DNA from: SIG291 sp045543455
Lineage (GTDB): Bacteria > Bacillota > Clostridia > Lachnospirales > Lachnospiraceae
Direction of reading: 5' to 3'
NCBI GenBank assembly: GCA_045543455.1
Contig: JAZQMK010000060.1
Location: 1 to 33,692, forward strand
DNA: 33,692 nucleotides
Position 1 is the stretch's first letter; every line of letters starts with the position of its first letter. Below the pieces are notes generated by a model. That model was given only the letters and a program-made list of their open reading frames with translations. It was not told the origin of the DNA and did not search any database. Below are positions 6,186-15,484 of this stretch, in pieces. A program made the translations under genes and the position numbers.

Positions 6186-8421
6186 ACTTCTTCACTCCTG
6201 TCTGATCTCGATGTCCTAATTTCATCTGTTTAAAGGAAATCTCTTTACCTGCATATTCAATAGTTATGTCCGAGCCTGGTGAAATAATATATACATCATC
6301 CACCTTAGCCCCCTTATCTAATTTGATACCACGTACACCAACTGCATTCTTTTTCTTTTCCGGAATCTCTTCTATCGGGAATTTTAAGAATCTGCCAGCT
6401 GTTGTCTGTATAACTATTACATTTTCCATATTTACAATTTTATAAATACCAAATACTTTATCATCATCACTAAGCTTAGTAGCTGCAACTGTCTTTTTTA
6501 TTACATCAAATTCTTCAGTATCAACTATCTTCATCATACCCATTTCCGTAATAAATAACAACTTATTAGCTTTTAAATTATCTGAGGTTGTAAGATAAAT
6601 TATATTTTCCTTTGAACTATCATAATTACTCAAATTATCAATAGGTATTCCTTTATCTCTAAACTTTGTAAATGGTAAATCTCTAACCTTTAACTGATGC
6701 AAATTACCCGCATCTGTAAAAATGCTTATTCTATCTGTATTCATACAGTTAAACACATATTTATTTTCTGCAAATACAGCTTCCTTATTACGTTCAAATG
6801 CTGATGTATCAATTGTCTTGGCATATCCAAATCTATCCATAAGGAATACAACTTCCTGTTCTACAAGCTTAACTTCCTCTATAACAACAGCTTCCGCATC
6901 AATAATTTGCGTTTTTCTCTCAACTGCATATTCCTTTTTAATTTTCTCTAAGTCCTTTTTAATAACACGAGCCATTGACTTTCTGCTATTAAGGATATTT
7001 TTGTATTCTGCAATTTTAGCAATTGTATCAGCATATTCTTTTTGTAATTGCTCAATCTCTAAACCAATCAGCTTATATAATCTTAATTCCAGAATAGCAG
7101 TTGCCTGTCTTTCAGTAAATCTAAGTGTTGATGCCTGAAGCTTTGCAACAGGTGATTTAAACTTAATATCACTAGTATCGCCTTGTGTAAGACATGCCTT
7201 TGCCTGCTTAAGATTTTTACTTCCTCTAAGAATTTCAATTATTAAATCAATTATATTGCAAGCCTCAATAAGACCTTCTTTAACCTCTTTATTATCCAAT
7301 TCCTTATTAAGCAAGGTTGTATATTTTCTTGTTGCAAGCTCATACTGAAAATCAACATGATGTTTAATAATGCTTTTAATACCCAATATTTCCGGTCTTC
7401 CTTCAACTATGGCAAGCATATTTACACCAAATGTATCCTCAAGCTTTGTTTTCTTATATAAAATATTTTTAAGCTTTTCAACGTCCGCATTTTTCTTTAA
7501 TTCAAGAACAATTCTAATGCCTTCTTTAGACGATTCATTGGATACATCCACAATATCCTGTATCTTCTTACTCTCAATCAAATCTACTACATCTGATTGA
7601 AATTTACCGATATTGGCCCCTATCATAGTATAAGGAATTTCTGTAATAACCAGCTTGTCCTTATCTTTCTTCCCACCCGGCTCAAATTCCACTTTACCAC
7701 GAACCTTTATTTTACCCATACCATTTTCGTAAATGTCTAAAAGTTCGCTTTTATTAACAACAATACCACCGGTTGGAAAATCCGGACCTATAACATATTC
7801 CATAAGCTCTGCAGTTGTTATCTCTTCATTGTCCATATATGCAATTGTTGCATCTATTACTTCTGCTAAATTATGCGTAGGAATGTTTGTGGTCATACCA
7901 ACTGCAATACCTTCTGCACCATTTATCAAAAGATTAGGTACTCTTACTGGAAGTACTACAGGCTCTTTTTCTGTTTCTTCGAAATTTGGCACAAAATCTA
8001 CTACATTTTTATCAAGATCAGCCAAATATACTTCTTGAGTAAACTTCTTTAACTTAGCTTCTGTATAACGCATAGCCGCAGCTCCGTCACCTTCAATAGA
8101 ACCAAAGTTACCATGTCCGTCAACTAAAGCCATTCCTTTTTTGAAATCCTGCTCTAGCACAACCAAGGTCTCATATATTGAGCTATCACCATGTGGATGG
8201 TATTTACCCATAGTATCACCAACAATACGAGCTGATTTTCTATGTGGCTTGTCATAGTTAAGTCCAAGCTGATCCATAGCATATAAAACTCTTCTTTGTA
8301 CTGGTTTTAAACCATCTCTTACATCAGGAAGAGCTCTTGAAGTTATAACACTCATAGAATAATCAATAAATGATTTTTGCATTACTTCCGAATATTCACT
8401 TTTTAAAATCTGTTCTGCCAT
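6184..8421 (-). CDS. parC: DNA topoisomerase IV subunit A (ParC-type)
   Basis: The 745-residue DNA cleavage subunit of a type IIA topoisomerase. Catalytic Tyr119 lies in AAAMRYTEAKL, and the quinolone-resistance region HPHGDSSIYE keeps Ser80 and Glu84, the sensitive-type residues at Gram-positive ParC numbering. The Q-R-R-G-G-K-G GyrA box that allows gyrase to wrap DNA is not present; the corresponding C-terminal stretch reads FRDKGIPIDNL. This favours a decatenating topoisomerase IV over gyrase. It starts 21 bp after the partner B-subunit gene and is co-transcribed with it. Automated pipelines often call this paralogue gyrA in Lachnospiraceae. Confidence 0.88.
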   Translation of the reverse strand: MAEQILKSEYSEVMQKSFIDYSMSVITSRALPDVRDGLKPVQRRVLYAMDQLGLNYDKPHRKSARIVGDTMGKYHPHGDSSIYETLVVLEQDFKKGMALVDGHGNFGSIEGDGAAAMRYTEAKLKKFTQEVYLADLDKNVVDFVPNFEETEKEPVVLPVRVPNLLINGAEGIAVGMTTNIPTHNLAEVIDATIAYMDNEEITTAELMEYVIGPDFPTGGIVVNKSELLDIYENGMGKIKVRGKVEFEPGGKKDKDKLVITEIPYTMIGANIGKFQSDVVDLIESKKIQDIVDVSNESSKEGIRIVLELKKNADVEKLKNILYKKTKLEDTFGVNMLAIVEGRPEILGIKSIIKHHVDFQYELATRKYTTLLNKELDNKEVKEGLIEACNIIDLIIEILRGSKNLKQAKACLTQGDTSDIKFKSPVAKLQASTLRFTERQATAILELRLYKLIGLEIEQLQKEYADTIAKIAEYKNILNSRKSMARVIKKDLEKIKKEYAVERKTQIIDAEAVVIEEVKLVEQEVVFLMDRFGYAKTIDTSAFERNKEAVFAENKYVFNCMNTDRISIFTDAGNLHQLKVRDLPFTKFRDKGIPIDNLSNYDSSKENIIYLTTSDNLKANKLLFITEMGMMKIVDTEEFDVIKKTVAATKLSDDDKVFGIYKIVNMENVIVIQTTAGRFLKFPIEEIPEKKKNAVGVRGIKLDKGAKVDDVYIISPGSDITIEYAGKEISFKQMKLGHRDQTGVKK

Positions 8422-8442
8422 AACATTTCTCCCTTCCCAATT

Positions 8443-10359
8443 TTATATATCAAGCTCTGCATCCTGGGCATGCTCATAAATAAATGCCCTTCTTGGAGGT
8501 ACATCAGTTCCCATAAGTAATGATGTAATCTCTGCAGCCATTCTTGCATCTTCTATCTCTATCTGCTTTAATACACGGGTTTGTGGATTAAGTGTTGTTT
8601 CCCAAAGCTGTTCCGCATCCATTTCACCAAGACCTTTAAATCTTTGTAAAGTAAAGCTTTCCGAATGAGTTTTTCTATACTTTTCCAATGCCTTGTCATC
8701 ATATAAATACTCGCCTTCCCCCTTTTTAGGAACTACTTTATATAATGGCGGTGTAGCAAGATATACATGACCTTCCTGAATAAGCTGTGGCATAAATCTA
8801 TAGAAAAAGGTTAATAACAAGGTTGAAATGTGAGCACCGTCAACATCCGCATCTGTCATAATAATAATCTTATCATATTTAAGCTTTGATATATCAAAAT
8901 CATTACCATAACCTTCTGAAAAACCACATCCAAAAGAATTAATCATAGTTTTAATTTCAGCATTGGCTAATACCTTGTCAATAGATGCCTTTTCAACATT
9001 TAAAATCTTACCTCTAATCGGAAGTATAGCCTGTGTTTTTCTATTACGTGCAGTCTTTGCAGAACCACCCGCAGAATCACCTTCCACTATGAAAACTTCA
9101 CACTCCGAAGGATTACGACTTTCACAGTTAGCTAATTTACCATTAGAATCACATGAAAACTTAGGCTTTGTTAAAAGGTTAGTCTTAGCCTTTTCTTCTG
9201 CCTTACGAATCTTTGCTGATTTTTCTGCACATGCAATAACATTTTTTAAAGTATCAAGATTCTTGTCAAAGAATCTTTCAAGTTCTTCTCCTGTAATTTC
9301 AGCAATTACTTTACCGGCATCCTGATTGTCAAGCTTGGTTTTAGTCTGACCTTCAAAACGTGGCTCCGGATGTTTTACAGCCACAATGGCAGTCATACCA
9401 TTTCTTACATCACTACCTGTAAAATTAGCATCCTTATCCTTAAGTATACCTAATTCCTTTGCATACTGATTAATAACCATGGTAAATTTCGACTTAAATC
9501 CAGTAAGATGTGTTCCACCCTCCTGAGTATAAATATTGTTACAAAAGCCCAAAATATTTTCCTGGAACTCATCTATATACTGAAATGCTACCTCTGCTTC
9601 AATACCATCAACCATTCGTTTAAAGTATACTACATCACATACATTATCTTTACCTGAATTAAGTTCTTTTACATAAGCCTTAATTCCTTCCGGCTCGTTG
9701 TATACCTGCTTTTCTTCACCAATTCTCTTATCTTCAAATGTAATCATAAGACCCGGATTAAGATAAGCTGTCTCATGAAGTCTTGACTTAACTGCATCCG
9801 CATTAAATTTGGTCTTTTCAAATATTTCTCCATCAGGTAAAAATGTTACTGTTGTACCTGTATCATTCTTGCGACAGGTACCTATCTGCTGAAGCGGATA
9901 CATAACCTTACCACGCTCGTATCTTTGCTTATATACATTGCCGTCAATTTTAATAATAACTTCTAACCACTCTGAAAGAGCATTTACAACAGAAGCACCA
10001 ACACCGTGTAAACCGCCGGATATCTTATATCCGCCATCACCAAATTTTCCACCTGCATGCAATACTGTAAAAACAACCTCTACTGCCGGAATACCAGCCT
10101 TTGGATGTATACCTATAGGTATACCTCGTCCATTATCTTTAATTGTAGCAGTCCCATCTGCATTAAGTGTAACATTAATCTCGTTACAATATCCTGCTAA
10201 ATGTTCATCAACTGAATTATCTGCAATTTCATATATTAAATGATTAAGACCCTTAGTTGAAACACTGCCAATATACATACCCGGACGCTTTCTTACAGCT
10301 TCTAAGCCCTCTAATATGGATATACTGGTCGCATCATAATTCTTATTATCAGTAGCCAT
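8443..10359 (-). CDS. parE: DNA topoisomerase IV subunit B (ParE-type)
   Basis: A 638-residue ATPase and TOPRIM subunit. The GHKL ATP site has Glu44 and Asn48 (YEIADNSVDEH), DNGRGIP at 75-81 and GGLHGVGASVVNALS. The transducer domain carries the QTKTKL loop. TOPRIM has EGDSAGG and TDADVDG for metal binding, and the C-terminus has QRFKGLGEMD and PPRRAFI. The length is normal for ParE or the short GyrB class. GGAGGT precedes the ATG at 10359. It is first in the operon with parC. Assignment to ParE rather than GyrB rests mainly on the partner lacking a GyrA box and on the absence of dnaA/recF neighbours. Confidence 0.88.
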   Translation of the reverse strand: MATDNKNYDATSISILEGLEAVRKRPGMYIGSVSTKGLNHLIYEIADNSVDEHLAGYCNEINVTLNADGTATIKDNGRGIPIGIHPKAGIPAVEVVFTVLHAGGKFGDGGYKISGGLHGVGASVVNALSEWLEVIIKIDGNVYKQRYERGKVMYPLQQIGTCRKNDTGTTVTFLPDGEIFEKTKFNADAVKSRLHETAYLNPGLMITFEDKRIGEEKQVYNEPEGIKAYVKELNSGKDNVCDVVYFKRMVDGIEAEVAFQYIDEFQENILGFCNNIYTQEGGTHLTGFKSKFTMVINQYAKELGILKDKDANFTGSDVRNGMTAIVAVKHPEPRFEGQTKTKLDNQDAGKVIAEITGEELERFFDKNLDTLKNVIACAEKSAKIRKAEEKAKTNLLTKPKFSCDSNGKLANCESRNPSECEVFIVEGDSAGGSAKTARNRKTQAILPIRGKILNVEKASIDKVLANAEIKTMINSFGCGFSEGYGNDFDISKLKYDKIIIMTDADVDGAHISTLLLTFFYRFMPQLIQEGHVYLATPPLYKVVPKKGEGEYLYDDKALEKYRKTHSESFTLQRFKGLGEMDAEQLWETTLNPQTRVLKQIEIEDARMAAEITSLLMGTDVPPRRAFIYEHAQDAELDI

Positions 10360-10380
10360 TTAGTTACCTCCAAACCCATT

Positions 10381-10394
10381 CACAATATATTGTG
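10381..10394. promoter_or_regulatory. 14-bp palindrome in the parE leader
   Basis: CACAATATATTGTG is a perfect palindrome 22 bp upstream of the parE start codon and downstream of its promoter. It could be an operator acting as a roadblock. On the plus strand it is followed by T7, so it could also be a weak terminator facing the other way. No function is proven. Confidence 0.35.
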
Positions 10395-10418
10395 TTTTTT
10401 TGCCAAACATTACATTTT

Positions 10419-10447
10419 ATTTTAATATATCTTGTGTTTTCAGTCAA
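10419..10447 (-). promoter_or_regulatory. parE-parC promoter
   Basis: On the minus strand TTGACT (10442-10447) and TAAAAT (10419-10424) are separated by exactly 17 bp, each one mismatch from the sigma-A consensus. The start of transcription would lie about 50 bases before the parE start codon, giving a leader that contains the 14-bp palindrome. The rest of the 184-bp gap to thrC holds only the thrC terminator. Confidence 0.75.
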
Positions 10448-10500
10448 GCAAAATGCTTTTTCCCTATATTTTTATCCTTCATATTTCTTATACATACAAA

Positions 10501-10533
10501 ATTAGAAGAACACTAAAAAGTTGTTCTTCTAAT
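10501..10533 (-). terminator. thrC terminator
   Basis: Twelve-base arms ATTAGAAGAACA and TGTTCTTCTAAT with a nine-base loop lie 11 bp after the thrC stop codon. On the minus strand the stem is followed by TTTTG, a modest U-tract. Confidence 0.75.
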
Positions 10534-10543
10534 CTTTACGTTA

Positions 10544-12034
10544 TTAATTAATACCTAAAATATTCTTTACTGTATCCTTCATCTCATTCACTTCACATAC
10601 TGTATTATGAAGTACCGGTGCTGTTCTAATCTCTTCGATTGCATTAGGAACAGTCACATTTGAAATTCTTGATAATTCATCAACTAATTCAAAATCACTC
10701 ATACTGTCATATTTAGTATCAATTGCGTTCATAACACTTCTTGTAAACTTATATGGACTTGCTGTTGAAGCAATAACTGTCTTAGTTGTATCATTAGTAT
10801 CTGCTACAAACTTCTTATAAGCAACTGCCGCAACTGCTGTATGTGTATCAATAATATATCCTGTTGATTCATAAATTTCTTTGATTACCTTTGCAGTCTC
10901 AGCCTCTGTTGCATAATTACCATAAAAATCTGCAAGTTGTGCCTTCATAGCATCTGTAATCTCGTATTTACCTTCCTTAGATAAAGATGTCATAAGTTCT
11001 TTATTCTTAGCCGAATCAGCATCGCAAATACGATAAATAAGTCTCTCAAGGTTACTTGAAATAAGTATATCCATTGATGGTGAACTTGTTAAAATAAATT
11101 CACGGTTACGGTTATATTCACCTGTTGTAAAGAAATCATATAATACTTTATTATCATTAGATGCACATACAAGTTTCTTAATTGGAAGACCCATATTCTT
11201 AGCATAAAATGCTGCTAAAATATTACCAAAGTTACCAGTTGGAACTACTACGTTAATCTCTTCGCCCTCGCTAATTTCTTCATTTTGAAGTAATTTAGCA
11301 TATGAATATACATAATATACTATCTGTGGAACTAATCTGCCAATGTTTATTGAGTTCGCTGATGAGAATTGGAAGCCATTATCATCCATAAGCTTTGCAA
11401 ATTCCTTATCGCCAAAAATGTTCTTAACGCCAGTCTGAGCATCATCAAAATTACCCTTAATTGCAACTACATATGTATTGTTACCCTTTTGTGTAACCAT
11501 CTGCTTTTCCTGAATTGGACTAACGCCATCCTTTGGATAGAATACAATAATTTTAGTACCTTCTACATCTGCAAAACCTGCCAAAGCAGCCTTACCTGTA
11601 TCACCTGATGTAGCTGTAAGAATAACTATATCATTTTTAACATTATTCTTCTTAGCTGATGTTGTTAATAAATGTGGCAAAATTGATAATGCCATATCCT
11701 TAAATGCAATAGTTGCACCATGGAATAACTCAAGATAATATGCGCCATCAGCCTTAACAAGCGGTGCAATCTCATCTGTATCAAACTTTGAATCATACGC
11801 TCTGTTTATACAATTCTTTAATTCTTCTTCTGTAAAATCTGTTAAGAAAAGCTTCATAACTTCATATGCAACCTCTGCATATGACATATTAGCCAAATCC
11901 TTCAAACTAACCTCAAGTGCTGGGATAGTCTCTGGCACAAACAAACCACCATCATCAGCAAGGCCTTTTAAAATAGCCTGTGAAGCTGTAACCTTAACTT
12001 CTGAGTCTCTAGTACTTTTATATAATAAACTCAT
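10544..12034 (-). CDS. thrC: Threonine synthase
   Basis: A 496-residue PLP enzyme converting O-phosphohomoserine to threonine. The Schiff-base lysine is Lys112 in FHGATIAFKDMAL, and the phosphate-binding loop is TATSGDTGKAALAGF. The N-terminus (YKSTRDSEVKVTASQAILKGLADDGGLFVP) is typical of the long, fungal/E. coli-like class II ThrC. A TTG at 12046 is in frame, but the ATG at 12034 has GGAGG five bases upstream, so it is preferred. It has its own promoter and terminator. Threonine feeds isoleucine synthesis, which fits the nearby ilv/leu genes, although they are not in the same transcript. Confidence 0.95.
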   Translation of the reverse strand: MSLLYKSTRDSEVKVTASQAILKGLADDGGLFVPETIPALEVSLKDLANMSYAEVAYEVMKLFLTDFTEEELKNCINRAYDSKFDTDEIAPLVKADGAYYLELFHGATIAFKDMALSILPHLLTTSAKKNNVKNDIVILTATSGDTGKAALAGFADVEGTKIIVFYPKDGVSPIQEKQMVTQKGNNTYVVAIKGNFDDAQTGVKNIFGDKEFAKLMDDNGFQFSSANSINIGRLVPQIVYYVYSYAKLLQNEEISEGEEINVVVPTGNFGNILAAFYAKNMGLPIKKLVCASNDNKVLYDFFTTGEYNRNREFILTSSPSMDILISSNLERLIYRICDADSAKNKELMTSLSKEGKYEITDAMKAQLADFYGNYATEAETAKVIKEIYESTGYIIDTHTAVAAVAYKKFVADTNDTTKTVIASTASPYKFTRSVMNAIDTKYDSMSDFELVDELSRISNVTVPNAIEEIRTAPVLHNTVCEVNEMKDTVKNILGIN

Positions 12035-12069
12035 ATATGCCTCCAATGTATTTAATAAATTCTTTTGCG

Positions 12070-12098
12070 ATTATAACACACTTTTTTATTGTATACAA
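12070..12098 (-). promoter_or_regulatory. thrC promoter
   Basis: Minus-strand TTGTAT (12093-12098), a 17-bp spacer and a perfect TATAAT (12070-12075) that also carries an upstream TG (extended -10). It lies only seven bases after the stop of the TPM gene, and I see no terminator between, so read-through from the membrane module into thrC is possible. Confidence 0.75.
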
Positions 12099-12104
12099 GA
12101 GTTT

Positions 12105-12926
12105 TTAGCATTTTCTGCCTCCACCACCGTGACTTCTTCCTGATGAACCTCTATGTACACTGCTGCCACCTCTAGAACCTGAATTAGTCTGAGCCTTTGG
12201 CACTACCGCCACTCTGCTGTATAAATAAATATCACTTGATTTTGATACAACAAAGCTGTTTCTATCTGCATAATTATCACTTCTTGTCTGTTTAACGGCA
12301 GTATTCATATTTGAACGAAGTGTTGCAATTGTTATAATTGTTATAGCCAAAGATATACCCATAGCCATTAATACAAGCATAAAATTATCTTTTTTTGACT
12401 CTGCACTTTTATAAGATGACATACCAGGATATTCTACATCTACACTTTCACCATTATAATCAGCAATATAATTTTCAATCCTGTCAAGTGCATCATCACA
12501 GGCATCATAAAAACGTTCACCTTTTACTAATGGCACCATCGAATCAAGCACAAAATCAATAGCATCATCATTTAAAATATCAATACCTTCGCCACTTGTT
12601 GAAATATACAAATCTTTACTTGTCGGATTACGCATAATACATATTCCGTCTTCTGCAAAGCCATTATAATCATAATAATCATCTGTAAAAGCTTCACATG
12701 ATTTACCATACAGGCTGTTAGTAGTTACAATTACTATTTGGATATCATATTTGTTATATATGCTGTTTATTCTATTTCTAAGCATTTCTTCCTGAGTATC
12801 TGCAAGTAACTGTGCTCTATCAGTAACAACATCACTGCTCTCAATTCCTGCTTCATATCCGCTTACTTTAACAGGAGTAACAAGCATGCATATACACATT
12901 ATTAATAATAAATATATCTTTTTCAT
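12105..12926 (-). CDS. TPM domain membrane protein (YdjH/YgcG-like)
   Basis: A 273-residue protein with a signal peptide (MKKIYLLLIMCICMLVTPVKVSG), then a TPM domain at about 30-160 (VVTDRAQLLADTQEEMLRNRIN at the start, IQIVIVTTNS in the core), a TM helix at about 182-203 and a basic, Gly/Ser-rich tail ending HGGGGRKC. That tail is typical of this family. TPM domains were first called phosphatases; roles in photosystem repair and membrane stress are known elsewhere. As the last gene of the four-gene module it corresponds best to YdjH of the Bacillus subtilis pspA-ydjGHI operon, which helps bring the SPFH protein YdjI to the membrane. The assignment by context is an inference. Confidence 0.85.
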   Translation of the reverse strand: MKKIYLLLIMCICMLVTPVKVSGYEAGIESSDVVTDRAQLLADTQEEMLRNRINSIYNKYDIQIVIVTTNSLYGKSCEAFTDDYYDYNGFAEDGICIMRNPTSKDLYISTSGEGIDILNDDAIDFVLDSMVPLVKGERFYDACDDALDRIENYIADYNGESVDVEYPGMSSYKSAESKKDNFMLVLMAMGISLAITIITIATLRSNMNTAVKQTRSDNYADRNSFVVSKSSDIYLYSRVAVVPKAQTNSGSRGGSSVHRGSSGRSHGGGGRKC

Positions 12927-12940
12927 ACTTTACCTCCCCC

Positions 12941-14020
12941 TTAAAAAAACAATAGGAAAAATGCGGACAAAGCAACTGTAAGTCCAACAAATTCTCCTAT
13001 GGCCGTAAGCCACATCTTCTTTTTATCAATAGGCAGCTTTCCTGCTACCTTTCCAGTCTGACCATTCATTATAAATTTATAATTTTCACCATTATATTTT
13101 GTATTAAGAACCCAAACCGGCATAAGTGCATATCTTACATCCTTCATATGCATAGAAACATTAGCCTGTTTAACTGTAACTCCATTATAGCCTACAACTG
13201 TTGTTCTTAACTGATCCTTTAACGAATTTTCAACACGAAGCTGAATTCTTTCTTTGGTGTCATCTACAGTTACATCAAACTTATCTGCAAAGTAACCTGC
13301 CATATACATAGTGTCGAATGGTTTCATTTCCCTATAGTCAAATGGTTCTACACCATCCATATATTCATCTTCCATCTTAGATGAGGCATCCACCGGTACA
13401 CGGTTAAAATTAATGCTTCCACTTCTTAACAATGAATAATAGCTTGTTTTTGTATATATATTTTTAGCATCACTCCATGAAGAAGAACGTGTTCCCATAT
13501 AGTTAACCGTTCCGCTACTATTGCAGTCAAAAAGCCAAAAAGGCACATACATTCCCTGCATATGTTCTATTCTGTTAGAATCCTTAAATTCTTTTGGCAA
13601 TAAATACTTACCTTTGTAGAAATTCATCAATCTTTTTTTAGCAGTTTCCTTATCTAACTTAAAAGGAACAATATAATCCGGCTGAAACATACCACTAACC
13701 TGCTTTGGCAATACTACCGGATTGCCACAATATAAACATTCTGTAGCTGATGTATTGGCATCTGCCACTATCTCAGCTCCACAGGACTGACAAATATATC
13801 CCTTTTGTTCTTCCATAGGAACCATATCCTGCATAGTTACTTCTGTCCAGTCTATCTCCGGCTGTGTATCCATATCCTCTAAGGCTATTCTATATTCCTC
13901 TAAAACAGATTTTTCAAACTCATTGTTACATGCAAAACATTTTACCTTTTGAGAAATAGCATCAAACTGTAGCGGTGCATTACAACATGGACACTGATAT
14001 TTCAATAAATTTTCTTCCAT
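12941..14020 (-). CDS. Zinc-ribbon protein with C-terminal membrane anchor (YdjG-like)
   Basis: A 359-residue protein with two N-terminal zinc ribbons: CPCC...CFAC at residues 10-31, and CQSC...CLYC further on. A long middle domain of about 200 residues contains a MYVPFWLFDC motif that recurs in TFIIB-type zinc-ribbon proteins of Firmicutes, and a single hydrophobic helix ends the chain. An ATG at 14029 abuts its only ribosome-site candidate, so the ATG at 14020, nine bases after GAGG, is a better start. It is 14 bp from the TPM gene. Domain order and neighbours resemble YdjG of the B. subtilis pspA operon; the biochemical role is unknown. Confidence 0.82.
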   Translation of the reverse strand: MEENLLKYQCPCCNAPLQFDAISQKVKCFACNNEFEKSVLEEYRIALEDMDTQPEIDWTEVTMQDMVPMEEQKGYICQSCGAEIVADANTSATECLYCGNPVVLPKQVSGMFQPDYIVPFKLDKETAKKRLMNFYKGKYLLPKEFKDSNRIEHMQGMYVPFWLFDCNSSGTVNYMGTRSSSWSDAKNIYTKTSYYSLLRSGSINFNRVPVDASSKMEDEYMDGVEPFDYREMKPFDTMYMAGYFADKFDVTVDDTKERIQLRVENSLKDQLRTTVVGYNGVTVKQANVSMHMKDVRYALMPVWVLNTKYNGENYKFIMNGQTGKVAGKLPIDKKKMWLTAIGEFVGLTVALSAFFLLFF

Positions 14021-14065
14021 TTCACCCATCCTCTTTCAAAATCACCAATTGCTTATATAGGTAAC

Positions 14066-14096
14066 AAGGAATTTGCAGCTATGCCACAAATTCCTT
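14066..14096. other. Intercistronic hairpin between SPFH and zinc-ribbon genes
   Basis: Ten-base arms AAGGAATTTG and CAAATTCCTT enclose an 11-base loop in the 88-bp gap. In the transcribed (minus) direction no U-tract follows, so a processing or stabilising hairpin that raises the level of the upstream SPFH message is more likely than a full terminator. Confidence 0.5.
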
Positions 14097-14108
14097 TTAT
14101 CTCTTTTA

Positions 14109-15467
14109 TTATTTTGTATCATTTTCATCAAATGCGTCGCCACATTCCGGACAGAACTTAGGTGGCTTTGTTGGGTCTTCTGGCTCCCAACCACACTTGT
14201 CGCACTTGTACAATAATGCACCTGCAGGTTTTTTAGCTCCACACTCTGGACAGAACTTACCTTTATTAACTGCACCACATGCACATGTCCAGCCATCTAC
14301 AGGCTTTTTAGCACCACATTCTGAGCAGAAATTAGCTGTATTAACTGTACCGCATGCACATGTCCAGCCATTAGCTGGTGCTTCTGCCATAGGAGCTGCT
14401 GGAGCCGCTGGTGTTGGTACTGCCTGTTGCTGTTGCTGTTGTTGCTGCATTCCCATAGCATACATATTTCCAATGCCCTGAGCTGTTCCTGTACCACCAT
14501 TCAACGCTGATGCCATGTTCATACCCATAAGACCCATCATTGAACCGCCACTGTTATTAGCTGCGTCAACCATAGCCTGACCTTGCTGTTTAGCAAGATA
14601 ACCAGCTGCATATGCAGGATTCATGTACATAGCATTTTCTTGTGCCTGCTTAATTCTTTCTTCATCTTCTTCTGAAGCCTTAACTGAAGAGATACCAAAC
14701 TCTTTAATCTTAATACCTCTCTTTTCAGCCCACTTTGCAGATAATACTTCATTTAAAGCATCTGCCATCTCTAAAGTATGACCAGGTAATTCATAATAAC
14801 GAACACCTAAAGCTGAAATTTTTGCAAACGCTGGCTGAAGTGCTGTAAGTAATTCACTCTTTAACTGTGCATCAATCTTATCTCTTCTATATTCATCAGC
14901 TACATTACCACATACATTTGTATAGAATAATATAGGGTCTACAATCTGATATGAGTATTCACCATGACAGCGAACTGATATATCAATATCAAGGTTAATT
15001 CTCTGATCTACAACTCTAAAAGGAACAGGTGCAGGTGTACCATACTTGTTGCTCATAATCTCTTTAGTATTGATATAATACACTCTCTGGTCCTTACCAG
15101 CCTGGCCACCAAATGTAATTCTCTGACCCCAGCTTGCGAACGAACCAACTATTCCCTTTCCTAATCCGCCATAAAATAACGAAGGTTCTGTAGATGAATC
15201 ATATACAAACTCACCTGGTTCAGCACAAATTTCTGCAACCTTACCATTGTCTACAATAATCATACACTGACCATCCGCAACAGCTATTATAGAACCGTTA
15301 GAAATAACATTGTCAGTACCCTTTGTGTTTGAACTTCCTTTTCCTATAACCTTGTTAGCTTTTGTTACAAGAACATCTGATTCCATAGCATCACAAGAGA
15401 AAAACTCTCTCCATGAATCAGCTAAAACCTTACTTAAACTGTTTCCAACTGCTTTAATTAAACCCAT
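14109..15467 (-). CDS. SPFH domain protein with C-terminal zinc ribbons (YdjI-like)
   Basis: A 452-residue protein. The N-terminal two thirds is an SPFH/Band-7-like domain of the kind annotated as virion core protein or YdjI (IAVADGQCMIIVDNGKVAEI, then a long alpha-helical part ending ASEEDEERIKQAQENA). A Gly/Met-rich region, an eight-Gln run and a Pro/Ala linker follow. Three zinc ribbons end the chain; the first two, WTCACG...FCSECGAKKP and WTCACG...FCPECGAKKP, are 25-residue near-copies. SPFH proteins form membrane-bound oligomeric scaffolds. There is no TM helix, so recruitment by the two anchored neighbours is likely, as reported for B. subtilis YdjI. GAGGAAC precedes the ATG. Confidence 0.87.
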   Translation of the reverse strand: MGLIKAVGNSLSKVLADSWREFFSCDAMESDVLVTKANKVIGKGSSNTKGTDNVISNGSIIAVADGQCMIIVDNGKVAEICAEPGEFVYDSSTEPSLFYGGLGKGIVGSFASWGQRITFGGQAGKDQRVYYINTKEIMSNKYGTPAPVPFRVVDQRINLDIDISVRCHGEYSYQIVDPILFYTNVCGNVADEYRRDKIDAQLKSELLTALQPAFAKISALGVRYYELPGHTLEMADALNEVLSAKWAEKRGIKIKEFGISSVKASEEDEERIKQAQENAMYMNPAYAAGYLAKQQGQAMVDAANNSGGSMMGLMGMNMASALNGGTGTAQGIGNMYAMGMQQQQQQQQAVPTPAAPAAPMAEAPANGWTCACGTVNTANFCSECGAKKPVDGWTCACGAVNKGKFCPECGAKKPAGALLYKCDKCGWEPEDPTKPPKFCPECGDAFDENDTK

Positions 15468-15484
15468 ATTAAGTTCCTCGCTTT

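Noticed and set aside
14042..14500. Minus-strand frames overlapping the end of the SPFH gene with Val/Gln/Ser-rich translations.
   Set aside because: They are frame-shifted readings of the repeated zinc-ribbon and Gln-codon DNA; the SPFH frame carries the conserved CxxC motifs.
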